A stretch of 64,000 nt of DNA, taken from the NCBI GenBank assembly GCA_041743085.1, contig JBGTNL010000108.1, positions 62,001 to 126,000 on the forward strand, read 5' to 3'. Shown piece after piece: positions 34,748 to 44,205 of the stretch. The stretch comes from JAFMPW01 sp041743085. GTDB taxonomy: Bacteria; Bacteroidota; Bacteroidia; Flavobacteriales; Flavobacteriaceae. Made by a program: the position numbers and the translations under genes. How positions within the stretch are numbered: position 1 is the stretch's first letter; the number at the start of each line of letters is the position of its first letter. The notes beneath the pieces are model-generated. The model was not told the DNA's origin. It did not search any database and worked only from the letters and a program-made list of their open reading frames with translations.

Positions 34748-34862
34748 ATCCCGCGCTTAGCGGGATGGCGGAGTTTCGACATTGGTTTTTCAGTTAAACC
34801 GAAAAAGATCCTGGGGAGAAGGTTTCCTTTTTTTGGGTCGTTTCTTTGGACAAGCAAAGAAA
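34748..34862. repeat. Two hairpins in the trpS-dprA gap
   Basis: In the 361-bp gap 34719-35079, ATCCCGC/GCGGGAT with a 5-nt loop lies at 34748-34766, and TTTCTTTG/CAAAGAAA with a 6-nt loop at 34841-34862. The segment between them looks like a dispersed intergenic repeat, and the apparent reading frame through it is probably incidental. No gene is seen. Confidence 0.5.
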
Positions 34863-35020
34863 TGAACAGGAATTTAATAGGTCGTTATCTTTTATTTTTG
34901 TATGAAACAAAAAAGTCTGGTTTAACAAGACAAACTATACCGTCGGTTTCAAAGATCAAACACCATAGAGGGTAATCAAAATCCACGGATCTTAAGGGGT
35001 ATTTCATCGATAAATTCCCC

Positions 35021-35049
35021 AAAACCTTGTCGTTAAAGAAGGTTTTTTT
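35021..35049. terminator. Bidirectional terminator between convergent trpS and dprA
   Basis: AAAACCTT (35021-35028) pairs with AAGGTTTT (35039-35046), and the T-run extends to 35049. It is placed 31 bp beyond the dprA stop and serves both converging transcripts. Confidence 0.75.
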
Positions 35050-35079
35050 CGGTTACCAAACCGCCCGGTATGTTAAAAT

Positions 35080-36183
35080 CTAAATAGCTTCAAACAATTT
35101 CCCCGGCAAGGGACGGATAATGCCTTTCATTTCCATGTTTAAAAGGGTTGATGAAGCCCTAAAAACAGGCAAGCTGCATTCAAGAGCGATATTGTCCAAC
35201 AATTGCTTGCCTTCTTTCTGTAAATAACTGTAAATGCTTTTCTCCGCATCATCCAATTCTACGAACAATTGTTTTTGCAGGTTCCCTGCTTTCTTTTCCT
35301 CAACCTCCCAATTCAATAGATACACAAGGTCTGCCGCCGAAGTGAGCATATGCGCTTTCTGCTGTTTGATAAGATTATTGCAACCAATGCTGAATTTATC
35401 CTTAGCCCTTCCGGGCACGGCAAAGACATCCCTGTTATAACTGTGGGCAATATCTGCGGTTACCAGGCTTCCTCCTTTTTCCGCAGACTCTATAACGATG
35501 GTTGCCTCGCTCATTCCCGCAATTATCCTGTTCCGTTTTAGAAAATTCTCCCGGTCGGGATTGCTCGTACTCCAGAATTCCGTTAAAAACCCGCCGTTTT
35601 TCTCTACTTCCTTAATATATCTGGAATGTGTTTTGGGATAGATCTGATTAAGTCCGTGGGCCAGGCAACCAATGGTTTGAAGATCGTATTTTAAAGCCGC
35701 TTTCTGAACACATATATCCACTCCGTACGCAAATCCACTAACAATTATTGGATCTAATGAGGCAATATCTTCGATAAACTTTTCACAAAAAGCCACTCCA
35801 TAGTTTGTAATATTCCGGGTTCCCACCACACTGATTATCTTCCTACCCTTCAAAGCCATATTCCCTCTTTTAAAAAGTAATAATGGACCGTCAATACAGT
35901 GTTTCAAATAATTGGGATACTCCGGGTCTAAAAAATAATAAAAATCTATATTATTATCGCGAATGTACTGATATTCTGCCTCGGCTGCTTCCAGGTGTTC
36001 GGCATCATGGAGCCCCCTAATTGTCACCTGCCCAATTCCATCGATTTTTGCTAAATGACTCCCTTTTTGCAAGAAAACGGCCTCTGGACTACCGCAAGAG
36101 GCAATAAGCTTCTTGCTAGAAATGTCCCCAATATGGGGGATATTCTGAAGTCTTAGAACTGCAACTATCTCATTTTTAGTCAT
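35080..36183 (-). CDS. dprA: DNA processing protein DprA (Smf)
   Basis: About 367 residues from ATG 36183; an alternative start 24 bp upstream is possible. It has an N-terminal HhH-like/SAM region (IPHIGDISSKKLIASCGSPE). The Rossmann-like core carries SVVGTRNITNYG, SGFAYGVDI and FLTEFWSTSNPDRENFLKRN then RIIAGMSE, which are DprA signatures, and a C-terminal winged-helix domain follows. It loads RecA on incoming single-stranded DNA during natural transformation and is also widely conserved outside competent species. It is monocistronic. Confidence 0.93.
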   Translation of the reverse strand: MTKNEIVAVLRLQNIPHIGDISSKKLIASCGSPEAVFLQKGSHLAKIDGIGQVTIRGLHDAEHLEAAEAEYQYIRDNNIDFYYFLDPEYPNYLKHCIDGPLLLFKRGNMALKGRKIISVVGTRNITNYGVAFCEKFIEDIASLDPIIVSGFAYGVDICVQKAALKYDLQTIGCLAHGLNQIYPKTHSRYIKEVEKNGGFLTEFWSTSNPDRENFLKRNRIIAGMSEATIVIESAEKGGSLVTADIAHSYNRDVFAVPGRAKDKFSIGCNNLIKQQKAHMLTSAADLVYLLNWEVEEKKAGNLQKQLFVELDDAEKSIYSYLQKEGKQLLDNIALECSLPVFRASSTLLNMEMKGIIRPLPGKLFEAI

Positions 36184-36288
36184 TTGTGTTTTCCCGTGTT
36201 TATTCACAATAATATATAAAATATTATGTTAATAAATAGTAACAGATTTGAGTTTGAAACGCTCTCATTTTTTTTGATCTTTGCGTTT

Positions 36289-37236
36289 ATGGGAACGGAG
36301 CATTACATAGAAGAACTTCTCTACAGGTACAATTGTGTGGTTGTACCGGATTTTGGGGCTTTCCTGACACAAATGAAGTCTGCCGTAATCCATCATGCCA
36401 CCAATGCCTTTTATCCTCCAACCAAGATCATTTCCTTTAATGAACAGTTATCTTCTAATGACGGTTTATTGGTATCCTATATGGCCACGGCCGAAAAAAC
36501 CACCTATGAGGAAATGTTGCAACAAATCCAGGGTATTGCCCGGGAATGGAAAGAAAAACTTAAGTCGGGAGAGCGATTAACTTTTGTTGATATTGGCGAA
36601 CTTTGGTTAAACAGGGAAGGTAAAATACAATTTCAACCTTCTTATAAGGTAAACTACCTTACTTCTTCATTTGGTTTGTCATCCTTTGTTTCCATTCCGG
36701 TTACCCGTGAGGTATTAAAGGAATCTGTTGTAGAACTCGAGGACAAAATTCCGTTTATAATAACCCCTGAAGAAAGGAAAAGAAGCAATTACAGACCCTA
36801 CGTGAAATATGCAGCCATCCTTTTATTGGCGCTTTCTACCGGACTTACGGGATTTCGTGTCTACAACAAGGCCATATCCGATCAGCAATTGGCCAGGGCT
36901 GATGCACAGGAATTGGTTTCTAAAAACATTCAGGAGGCCACCTTTTTCAACGCGGACCCACTGGTACTTCCCGCGCTGAAAATAGAAGTCACCAAAAGAT
37001 CTTCCAGTCGAAAACACTATGTCATTGCAGGCGCTTTCCGAATGAAGAATAACGCCGAGAAAAAAGTACGTCAATTGCAACGCCGGGGCTTTAATGCGGC
37101 CTATTTAGGTGTTAATCCCTATGGCCTGCATCAAGTAACTTATGACAGTTTTGACGACCCCAAAAAGGCACTGGAGTATCTTAAAACCATAAGGAGAACT
37201 GTCTCCCGTGACGCCTGGCTTTTATCTACAAAATAA
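36289..37236 (+). CDS. HU-CCDC81-like plus SPOR-domain single-pass protein
   Basis: About 315 residues from ATG 36289 (MGTEHYIEELLYRYNCVVVP). An N-terminal pair of HU/IHF-like domains (~1-75 and ~80-140; DFGAF, TFVDIGELWL) is followed by a membrane segment (YAAILLLALSTGLTGF, ~182-197). The C-terminal SPOR domain (~242-312, KHYVIAGAFRMKNNAEKKVRQL) typically binds denuded peptidoglycan at division sites. The layout suggests a protein linking cytoplasmic and septal structures; this is inference from domain types. Confidence 0.8.
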   Translation: MGTEHYIEELLYRYNCVVVPDFGAFLTQMKSAVIHHATNAFYPPTKIISFNEQLSSNDGLLVSYMATAEKTTYEEMLQQIQGIAREWKEKLKSGERLTFVDIGELWLNREGKIQFQPSYKVNYLTSSFGLSSFVSIPVTREVLKESVVELEDKIPFIITPEERKRSNYRPYVKYAAILLLALSTGLTGFRVYNKAISDQQLARADAQELVSKNIQEATFFNADPLVLPALKIEVTKRSSSRKHYVIAGAFRMKNNAEKKVRQLQRRGFNAAYLGVNPYGLHQVTYDSFDDPKKALEYLKTIRRTVSRDAWLLSTK

Positions 37237-37292
37237 GTTTCATTAGCTTTTTCCCGGAATTGCAAGCATGTATCTTTGCATAAATTTTAACT

Positions 37293-37814
37293 ATGCAACC
37301 CAAAACACCAAGCGAGTCCAGAACAGTCATGACGGATATGGTACTCCCAAGTGAAACAAATCCTTTAAACAATCTCTTCGGGGGTGAGTTACTGGCGAGG
37401 ATGGACCGGGCAGCCAGTATCGCTGCACGTCGCCATAGCAGGCGGATCACCGTTACGGCATCCGTAAATCATGTTGCCTTTAACAGGTCGGTGCCCTTAG
37501 GAAGTGTGGTCACCGTAGAAGCCGCGATATCCCGGACATTCAGAACTTCAATGGAGGTGTATATTGACGTGTGGATGGAAGACAGGGTAAGCGGCGAACG
37601 AGCCAAAGCCAACGAAGCGATATACACCTTCGTTGCCGTAGATGATACAGGCAAGCCCACAGAAGTGCCTGCCCTGTTGCCTGAAACAGCACTGGAGAAG
37701 GAACGATACGAAGGAGCCTTGAGAAGAAAACAACTTAGCCTGGTGCTCGCAGGAAAGATGAAACCGGCAGAGGCTACGGAATTACGGGCATTGTTTATTG
37801 GAAAAACACCCTAG
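37293..37814 (+). CDS. Acyl-CoA thioesterase, YciA/hotdog type
   Basis: A 173-residue single hotdog domain. SRTVMTDMVLPSETNPLNNL then FGGELLARMDRAA (~9-41) contains the Asn/Asp-rich catalytic region of YciA/BFIT-type thioesterases, and VNHVAFNRSVPLGSVVTVEA (~58-77) the second signature. It hydrolyses acyl-CoA in the cytoplasm; chain length preference unknown. It converges with the aldo/keto reductase. Confidence 0.9.
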   Translation: MQPKTPSESRTVMTDMVLPSETNPLNNLFGGELLARMDRAASIAARRHSRRITVTASVNHVAFNRSVPLGSVVTVEAAISRTFRTSMEVYIDVWMEDRVSGERAKANEAIYTFVAVDDTGKPTEVPALLPETALEKERYEGALRRKQLSLVLAGKMKPAEATELRALFIGKTP

Positions 37815-37858
37815 CCACCAATAGGTACATAACAGGCTGGAGGGGCGTTAAAAGCGTT

Positions 37859-38695
37859 TTAAAAATCAAAATTGTCCGGATCTGGGCCAAAACGTTGCCC
37901 TCTGTCCATACCGTCCAGATGGGCAATATCCCCTGGGGTGAGTTCAAAATCAAAGACGGCGGCATTTGCAATGATATGTTCCTTTTTAGTGGATTTTGGG
38001 ATAGTAACGACCCCTTTCTGAAGATCCCATCGCAAGACAATCTGGGCAATAGTCTTGCTGTACTTTTCTGACAGCCTTTTAAAATTGTCGAGCTTAAAAA
38101 TTTTCCCCTGCATCATGGGTGACCAGGCTTCATACTGAATTTTCTCGGAAATACAATAGTTGAGCAGGTCTTGTTGTACCAGGTAAGGATGAAATTCCAT
38201 CTGGTTCACCATTGGGGCCACCTCAACCGAGGGTAGAATATCTTCCAGGTGATGTTGTAGAAAGTTACTTACTCCAATAGCTCGTACTCTTTTTTCTTTG
38301 TATAAACGCTCCAAAGCTCTCCACGTATCTTTGTATTTGCCCTTCACTGGCCAGTGCACCAGATAAAGATCAAGATACTCCAAATTGAGCCTTTTAATGC
38401 TTGCGTCAAAGGCAGCGAGGGTAGGTTCATAACCCTGATCGGAATTCCAGACCTTGCTTACGACAAATAATTCTTCTCTCGGATTTCGGCTCTCCGCTAT
38501 TCCACGGCCCACTCCCGCTTCATTCCCATAGGCAGAAGCAGTATCCACATGACGATAACCAGCTTCGAGTGCCCATTTAACTGCGTTTATGACCTCTTGG
38601 CCCTTAGCGGCCTGGTAAACTCCCAGGCCAAAATAGGGCATCTCTACCCCATTGTGAAGTTTAAAACTACCGTTAATGTTTTTTATTTTAACCAT
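37859..38695 (-). CDS. Aldo/keto reductase
   Basis: About 278 residues from ATG 38695. TIM-barrel NADPH-dependent reductase with the catalytic tetrad visible as VDTASAYGNE (Asp, Tyr), VSKVW (Lys) and LVHWPV (His). The coenzyme-binding end is VVTIPKSTKKEHIIAN. It resembles 2,5-diketo-gluconate/methylglyoxal-type reductases. It is the last gene of the leftward envelope operon, 8 bp after the EnvC-like gene, though its role there is unclear. Confidence 0.9.
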   Translation of the reverse strand: MVKIKNINGSFKLHNGVEMPYFGLGVYQAAKGQEVINAVKWALEAGYRHVDTASAYGNEAGVGRGIAESRNPREELFVVSKVWNSDQGYEPTLAAFDASIKRLNLEYLDLYLVHWPVKGKYKDTWRALERLYKEKRVRAIGVSNFLQHHLEDILPSVEVAPMVNQMEFHPYLVQQDLLNYCISEKIQYEAWSPMMQGKIFKLDNFKRLSEKYSKTIAQIVLRWDLQKGVVTIPKSTKKEHIIANAAVFDFELTPGDIAHLDGMDRGQRFGPDPDNFDF

Positions 38696-38703
38696 GACCG
38701 GTC

Positions 38704-39936
38704 CTATAGTCTGTATATCCACTCTTCAGGATTAAGACGCGTGGCATCCTTATATAAATAAAATTTAAGTTGTGTCAGGCCGTTGAACCGATTGGTATAT
38801 ATTTTACCCAATTCAGCCTTGACCGCTACCTTATCTCCTTTTTTTACATAAAGATCCGAGAGATTGTAATAGGTACTTATGTAATTCCCATGTTTCAGTT
38901 GAACGCCTTTGTTTCCTCCCGGCACGGCCAAGATTGCGATAACTTCGCCCTCAAATACCGCTCTGGCCGTGGCGCCCTGGTCCGTAGCGATGATAACCCC
39001 ATTGCTCTGATGCTTAATCCCAGGGTAAACCGCGTCTTTATAAACCCCGAAGCCTTGCTTTTTAATTCCCTTTTCCACAGGCCAGATCAGTTTTCCTTTA
39101 TTTGCTGAAAAGTTATTGGAAACCAGCGTAGCCTCGGGAGTGAGGATAAAAGTGCTGTTATTGGTGGTAGTTTTATCCGCTTTTTTATTAGAAGCGGCGA
39201 TCGCACTGCGGATAAGACGTTCAATTTGCTGTTCTACCCTTTGTGCCTCTTTCTTTTTGGCCTGAATTGCAGTTGCGTATTTACTTTCATTCCGCCGAAT
39301 GGTTTTGAGTAATTCCTTTTGCGAATTGATCTCCTTCAATAACTGATCCCTGGCGCGGTTATTCTCCGCAATCAATTGCTCTTTCTCTTTTCTCTGAATG
39401 GTCAAATCTTTGTTAAGGTTTGTCAGATCCGTAGTTTTTGACACTATCAACTGTCCCTGCTCCCTTCTGAATTCCGTGTATTGCTTAAGATATTGCAACC
39501 TCTTAAAAGCCTGAAAGAAATTCTTTGAAGAGAGCAAAAACATTAATCGGTTTTGTTGCGCCTTACTCTGATACGATTTTTGGATCATAGTAGCATACTC
39601 TTCTTTCAATATTTCCAGGTCTTCCCTCAGTTTGGCAATATTCCGTATATTTGCATTGATCTGCCTGCTAAGTAAATTGGACTGTTGATTGGTGACCCGT
39701 ATGAGCTGCTGACTTACGTTAATTTTTTGATCCAGGCCCTCCATCTGATCCAGGACGGTTCCCTTCTGTTCCTTCTCCGAAAACAACAACCGGTTAATTT
39801 CCTCAATCTCATGCTGCAACTGTTCCCTTTTGGCTTCCAGGGCCCTTTGCTCACTGGTCTGAGCAAATGACAAAGTGTTCGTCAGTCCGAAGACAAAGAG
39901 CAGCAAACAAACACGATATGCGGTAAAACCGGGCAT
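38704..39936 (-). CDS. EnvC-like murein hydrolase activator (coiled coil plus LytM/M23)
   Basis: A 410-residue exported protein. It has a signal peptide (~1-25), two long coiled coils (~27-110 and ~150-235, rich in Glu/Gln/Lys), then a LytM domain from ~285 (KGKLIWPVEKGIKKQGFGVY, GVIIATDQGATARAVFEGEV). The usual HxxxD and HxH zinc ligands are largely absent: KHQSNGVIIATD and LKHGNYISTY keep isolated His residues. It is therefore probably an amidase activator rather than an active peptidase. The operon also has a DUF4292 lipoprotein and a TPR protein. Confidence 0.85.
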   Translation of the reverse strand: MPGFTAYRVCLLLFVFGLTNTLSFAQTSEQRALEAKREQLQHEIEEINRLLFSEKEQKGTVLDQMEGLDQKINVSQQLIRVTNQQSNLLSRQINANIRNIAKLREDLEILKEEYATMIQKSYQSKAQQNRLMFLLSSKNFFQAFKRLQYLKQYTEFRREQGQLIVSKTTDLTNLNKDLTIQRKEKEQLIAENNRARDQLLKEINSQKELLKTIRRNESKYATAIQAKKKEAQRVEQQIERLIRSAIAASNKKADKTTTNNSTFILTPEATLVSNNFSANKGKLIWPVEKGIKKQGFGVYKDAVYPGIKHQSNGVIIATDQGATARAVFEGEVIAILAVPGGNKGVQLKHGNYISTYYNLSDLYVKKGDKVAVKAELGKIYTNRFNGLTQLKFYLYKDATRLNPEEWIYRL

Positions 39937-39937
39937 T

Positions 39938-40711
39938 TTACTTTAAGACGATTTTTTCAAAACCTTCCGGTATTTTATAGGGAAAATTCAGCGGTTTATT
40001 AAATTCTATATTTCTGTATTCAATGGCAATTGTGGTCCTGTCCAGATCCTCTATGGCGGTTATTCCGATTTCATCGGGCAGAATGCGCGAATCCCTTTCC
40101 TGATAGTTTTTATAATTGATTTCCAGCAATCTTTTTTTCCAGGGTTGTGAGAGTTGTTGCGTGGTCATCTTAAAGTTCCCCGGCTCTATCCGAAACAAGA
40201 TCTTAAAAAGATCAATCGCCTTTACTGGCTTCAATTCATAGGTTTCTCCAATTACGGTAGCTTCATATTTCTCTTTCCTTAAGTCGAGGATGGATTGTCC
40301 CAAAAGCAGATTCTGTACCTTGTCAAAGTCGAGTTCCGTACCAAGCAAATTGCTCAGGTAGCTGAAGTTTCCGTCAAAATATTCGTTCTGTAGTTTATTA
40401 TAAAAAGATACCCTGGTAGGCGTTATATAGGCTTTAACAACTCCCAGAGGCGCACTCATCCAAATGGCCTTGTCTTTTTCCATTCTAAGACTAACACCCA
40501 CACTTTGTGAAGCGCCCCCTTCGGAATAGTCGACCCTCATCCGTCCGCTGAGCGTTTTAAAATCCAGTTGATTCCTATAGTGATTTCTGATAATTGCCCT
40601 GGCGGTAAGATTCTCATCAATTTTGCCGTCTGTAGCTATTTTACCCGATCTACATGAGGAAATCAGCAGGGCAAGTACGAAAAAGGTGAGCCATTTTTGT
40701 AAAGAAGTCAT
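39938..40711 (-). CDS. DUF4292 family lipoprotein
   Basis: About 257 residues from ATG 40711, which gives a lipoprotein signal MTSLQKWLTFFVLALLISSC with lipobox ISSC. The body is a beta-rich DUF4292/LolA-like fold (FKTLSGRMRVDYSEGG, IWMSAPLGVVKAYITPTRVS), suggestive of lipid or lipoprotein handling in the periplasm. It starts just downstream of the TPR gene and 1 bp upstream of the EnvC-like gene, so translation is coupled. Confidence 0.8.
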   Translation of the reverse strand: MTSLQKWLTFFVLALLISSCRSGKIATDGKIDENLTARAIIRNHYRNQLDFKTLSGRMRVDYSEGGASQSVGVSLRMEKDKAIWMSAPLGVVKAYITPTRVSFYNKLQNEYFDGNFSYLSNLLGTELDFDKVQNLLLGQSILDLRKEKYEATVIGETYELKPVKAIDLFKILFRIEPGNFKMTTQQLSQPWKKRLLEINYKNYQERDSRILPDEIGITAIEDLDRTTIAIEYRNIEFNKPLNFPYKIPEGFEKIVLK

Positions 40712-40726
40712 ACCTACCATATTCCC

Positions 40727-41653
40727 TTATGAACCGGATTTAATTTTGCTAAGATACATATTTGCCTTAGAAGTGTTCCCTAGTTTAGTATACGCCTCCG
40801 CCAGTTCCCTGAATATTTTATCCGCCATTTCAACATCGTCCAAAAGATAATCCAAAGCGGATTCCAGATGGCTCACTGCTTCTTGTGGTTTTGAGCTTTT
40901 ATTTAACGCCAGGCCATGTGCATAATAAAAATAGGGCTGAGCGGGGAAATTCTCTACGGCATCGGCAGCCACAGTTAACAAATCCGCATAATTCTTCTTT
41001 TCAATCAGGGCTGCTATTTCGGACCTGTAACGCTCCAACGGGCTTAGTCCTGCTGTTTTTTTAACCGGCGTTTGTTCTTCGGCGGTCTGTTGGCTGATTT
41101 GATCTAGCGTATCCTTAATCTTAAGTGATAGCCGGTAGGAAAAGTCGGGGTTTTTTATTTCCTTTACTATTTTAAGAGCATCCTGATAATTCTGTTTTTT
41201 GTAATAAATTAGTGCCAGATTTTCCTTTAATTTTTCATCGGAATAAGGTATCGTGTTTCGCATGGTCTCTAGCGTATTTCCCTGTTTTTGAGCAATCTCT
41301 ACCAGGGTATTCAGATACCAATAATTTGCAGGTTCGGAAATCAGCGCTTCCAATCCGTATTCCTGAGCCAAAGCATATTGTTTGTCTGCCAGATATGCAC
41401 TTGCCAATTCATGGTCCACAACAGAATTATCAGCATCTAACTGCTTGCATTCCAGTAATAAATTTATGGCCTTATCGTAATTCTCGATACCTTTTTGCTT
41501 CAAAGCTTCGAAAAAGTTTTCCTGAAATTCATCCGTATAATCCTCTAGTGATACTGCGGCGCTCTCCTCTTCTATTGCGTCTTCCTGGGCATAGGCGAAT
41601 AAAGGGGCTACCAATCCTGATAGAAAAACAAAAATTACGCACAGATTTTTCAT
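40727..41653 (-). CDS. Secreted tetratricopeptide-repeat protein
   Basis: 308 residues with a signal peptide (cleavage near 23, LFAYAQE). Several TPR units follow: FFEALKQKGIENYDKAINLL (~48), HELASAYLADKQYALAQEYG (~81), NLALIYYKKQNYQDALKIVK (~150) and a final pair near 240-300. A periplasmic or outer-membrane scaffold role is likely. It is cotranscribed with the DUF4292 and EnvC-like genes, a common flavobacterial set. Confidence 0.85.
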   Translation of the reverse strand: MKNLCVIFVFLSGLVAPLFAYAQEDAIEEESAAVSLEDYTDEFQENFFEALKQKGIENYDKAINLLLECKQLDADNSVVDHELASAYLADKQYALAQEYGLEALISEPANYWYLNTLVEIAQKQGNTLETMRNTIPYSDEKLKENLALIYYKKQNYQDALKIVKEIKNPDFSYRLSLKIKDTLDQISQQTAEEQTPVKKTAGLSPLERYRSEIAALIEKKNYADLLTVAADAVENFPAQPYFYYAHGLALNKSSKPQEAVSHLESALDYLLDDVEMADKIFRELAEAYTKLGNTSKANMYLSKIKSGS

Positions 41654-41700
41654 AGTTCCACTAGCTCCTTTTCTGATTTGAGCAGATCAAATTCTCAACG

Positions 41701-41728
41701 TGGGATATCCAATTTCATGGATATCCCA
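41701..41728. promoter_or_regulatory. Strong hairpin between dut and the TPR gene
   Basis: TGGGATATCCA (41701-41711) and TGGATATCCCA (41718-41728) form a perfect 11-bp stem with a 6-nt loop, inside an otherwise tight operon. In the direction of transcription (minus) it is not followed by a T-run, so it may be an mRNA stability or processing element, not a terminator. Confidence 0.6.
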
Positions 41729-41762
41729 ATTGTTACATTGGTTTATTTTTTTCAGCGGTACA

Positions 41763-42197
41763 TTACTTCGCCCCGGTACTTCCAAATCCGCCTTTCCCTC
41801 TCGGGGTATCCGACAATTCATCGGCGGTCAGCCATTCGGCCCTCTCGTGCCGAGCGATTACCAATTGGGCTACTCTTTCTCCATTTTCAACTGTAAAAGG
41901 CTCATTGGAAAGGTTTACAAGAATCACGCCAATTTCACCCCTGTAATCTGCATCTATGGTACCCGGAGCGTTTAGTACCGTTATTCCTTTTTTTGCAGCC
42001 AATCCGCTTCTTGGTCTTACCTGGGCTTCATATCCTGTGGGAAGTTCAATAAAAAGCCCTGTTTTAACAATTGCCCTTTCCAGCGGCTGTAATGTTATGG
42101 GCAAACTAATACTAGCCCTTAGATCCATACCTGCAGACGCCCCTGTTTCATATGAAGGTAAGGGCTTACCTGATCTGTTCAATACCTTAATTGTCAT
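41763..42197 (-). CDS. dut: dUTP diphosphatase
   Basis: A 144-residue trimeric dUTPase with all five motifs: AGMDLRA, RPRSGLAAK, APGTIDADYRGEIGVILVN, ERVAQLVI and GKGGFGSTG. It hydrolyses dUTP to dUMP and pyrophosphate. Its start overlaps the flippase stop (ATGA), so the two are translationally coupled. Confidence 0.97.
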   Translation of the reverse strand: MTIKVLNRSGKPLPSYETGASAGMDLRASISLPITLQPLERAIVKTGLFIELPTGYEAQVRPRSGLAAKKGITVLNAPGTIDADYRGEIGVILVNLSNEPFTVENGERVAQLVIARHERAEWLTADELSDTPRGKGGFGSTGAK

Positions 42198-43672
42198 CGC
42201 TTTAAAAATATTTGTCTCAATTTCTCATGCTCCATTTTGTAAACCAGTACTAAAAATACTAAAAGTAACAGGCAGCCCACTACCAAATTTCTGTTAAAAA
42301 CATAGAAGGTAAGGCCAGAGAACAGGATTGATACTCCCAGATAGAAGGTTATTTTCCGGATATTATACGGAATAGGATAGTATTTCTTGCCGTAATAATA
42401 AGACAGGTACATCATGCAGCCATAAGCGGCCAGGGTGGCAATGGCCGAAGCGTAATAGCCTATTTTCGGAATAAAGAGATAGTTGATCAAAATTGTAATA
42501 ATAGCACCAATTATAGATATGAAGGCGCCAAATCTGGTCCTGTCTGTTACTTTATACCAGACCGACAAGTTATGATAGATGCCAAGGCAGAAACTGGCCA
42601 GCAAAATTATAGGTACAACGGGTATGGCCTCCCAATAGTCCTTGTCGACGAAAATTATTTTTAATACGTCCGTAAAAACCACTACGCCCAATAAAATTAC
42701 ACTCCCGAGCACCACAAAATAATTGGTAATCTGTGCATAGGCCTTCTGAGGGTTTTCTGTGGTAGAATGACTAAAGAAAAAAGGCTCTATGCCAAGCCTG
42801 AAGGCAGTGGCAAACAGGGTCATAAACATCCCTAATTTATAGCACGCTGCATACATTCCCAGCTCACTTTCGGCGATCTCCTGAGGCAACAACCGCGCCA
42901 GCATAATCTTGTCGAAGACTTCATTAATGGTATAGGCAATTCCGGCGATCAATACAGGCCATGCATATTTCATCATTTTTTTCCATAAATCCCCGTGAAA
43001 GGTATATTTACTTTGCCGGTAAAGTGGCAACATAAACACCAGGGTTATGCCGCTTGCCATTAAATTGGAAATTAAAATGTACGATATTTCAAAATCGGGC
43101 CGGTACATCCAGCTGAAAAATCCCTCCGAATCCCCTTGAGCGATTTTGGGCAATAGCACCAAAAAATATAGATTCAGTCCGAGGTAAATAGCGACACTGG
43201 CAATTTTGACTATTGTGTATTTAATGGGTTTTTCGTTCGCCCGTAGCCAGGCGAATGGTATTATTGCCAAGGCGTCAAGAGCCAGGATGGCGATCACATA
43301 GTTGATGTACTTTGGATCCACATCCAGAACATCGGCCAGACTGTTTTGGAATATTAAAGCAATCACCACAAATAAGGCGGTGGTGGACAAAAGAGAGATC
43401 AACGAGGTGGAAACCACTGCATTTTTATCTTCAGATTTACTGTAAAATCTGAAAAATGCCGTTTCCATACCGTAGGCCAAAAACACATTGAAAATTGCAA
43501 ACCAGGCAAATATTATCGTTACTTCTCCATATAATTCCGGTGCCATCACCCTGGTATATAAGGGTAATAGCAAAAAGGAAAGCATACGGGGCAGTACGGT
43601 AGCTAAACCATAAATAAAGGTTTGCTTAAAGAGTTTTTTGACCTGGCTCAATAGCGCGCGATTAGGGCGCAA
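42194..43672 (-). CDS. Lipopolysaccharide/polysaccharide flippase (MATE/Wzx-type)
   Basis: A 492-residue protein with about 12-14 membrane helices and the polysaccharide-synthesis/MurJ-like fold. The start QTFIYGLATVLPRMLSFLLL then PLYTRVMAPELYGEV is the classic Wzx signature. It probably moves lipid-linked glycan across the inner membrane. It is the first gene of the dut-TPR-DUF4292-EnvC-AKR operon. No glycosyltransferase cluster surrounds it, so substrate is unknown. Confidence 0.88.
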   Translation of the reverse strand: MRPNRALLSQVKKLFKQTFIYGLATVLPRMLSFLLLPLYTRVMAPELYGEVTIIFAWFAIFNVFLAYGMETAFFRFYSKSEDKNAVVSTSLISLLSTTALFVVIALIFQNSLADVLDVDPKYINYVIAILALDALAIIPFAWLRANEKPIKYTIVKIASVAIYLGLNLYFLVLLPKIAQGDSEGFFSWMYRPDFEISYILISNLMASGITLVFMLPLYRQSKYTFHGDLWKKMMKYAWPVLIAGIAYTINEVFDKIMLARLLPQEIAESELGMYAACYKLGMFMTLFATAFRLGIEPFFFSHSTTENPQKAYAQITNYFVVLGSVILLGVVVFTDVLKIIFVDKDYWEAIPVVPIILLASFCLGIYHNLSVWYKVTDRTRFGAFISIIGAIITILINYLFIPKIGYYASAIATLAAYGCMMYLSYYYGKKYYPIPYNIRKITFYLGVSILFSGLTFYVFNRNLVVGCLLLLVFLVLVYKMEHEKLRQIFLKR

Positions 43673-43701
43673 AAGTACCTATTTAAACCCTGTGAACAAA
43701 G

Positions 43702-44205
43702 TTAGTTTTTCTGGATACCGGGATAAATCCGTGTAGGTTTATTTACTATCCCAACAATTTTCACATATTTCATCTTGTCGTTTTCCATGTAGCTAAGCAC
43801 CGCTTCGGTTTCTTTTAATTCGAAGGGGATTTCCTGATCCTCCCGGGACTTAAGTTTGGGAGGTTGATTCCCTACCTCTTTGGTAGCATCGGCATGCATG
43901 ATCATGTCTGGTTTTTGTGTGTAGAATTTTGCCGTGGCCATCATGCCGTCGTCCTCCATTTCCATAACGACCGCCGACCTTCCACCTTTGAAGTATATGT
44001 TTTGAAAAGTCACTTCCTCACCTTTCATTTCTTTTATAGTGATTTTTACGATATCACCGGAGCCGCTCTCTTCCCGGCCACCTACCCATTTTTGACTGGT
44101 GGTTGTTCCGAGGACAAAGGGGGGAGAAGTATCTAATTTTTTTTGAGAAGAACATCCGTAGAGTCCTAGAATGCAGCTTAAAATTATATAGATTGAATTC
44201 TTCAT
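43702..44205 (-). CDS. Lipoprotein of unknown function
   Basis: 167 residues beginning MKNSIYIILSCILGLYGCSS, a lipoprotein signal with lipobox LYGC. The mature protein is beta-rich, with ITIKEMKGEEVTFQNIYFKG and a methionine-rich acidic patch (VMEMEDDGMMATAKF). Family not recognised. It follows atpG by 260 bp and precedes the flippase by 29 bp. The 44206-44465 gap holds no gene. Confidence 0.65.
   Translation of the reverse strand: MKNSIYIILSCILGLYGCSSQKKLDTSPPFVLGTTTSQKWVGGREESGSGDIVKITIKEMKGEEVTFQNIYFKGGRSAVVMEMEDDGMMATAKFYTQKPDMIMHADATKEVGNQPPKLKSREDQEIPFELKETEAVLSYMENDKMKYVKIVGIVNKPTRIYPGIQKN

Noticed and set aside
34739..34975. 78-codon ORF downstream of trpS containing FFGSFLWTSKEMN
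   Set aside because: It runs through two palindromes of an intergenic repeat and such frames are recurrent spurious annotations; no start context or conservation visible.
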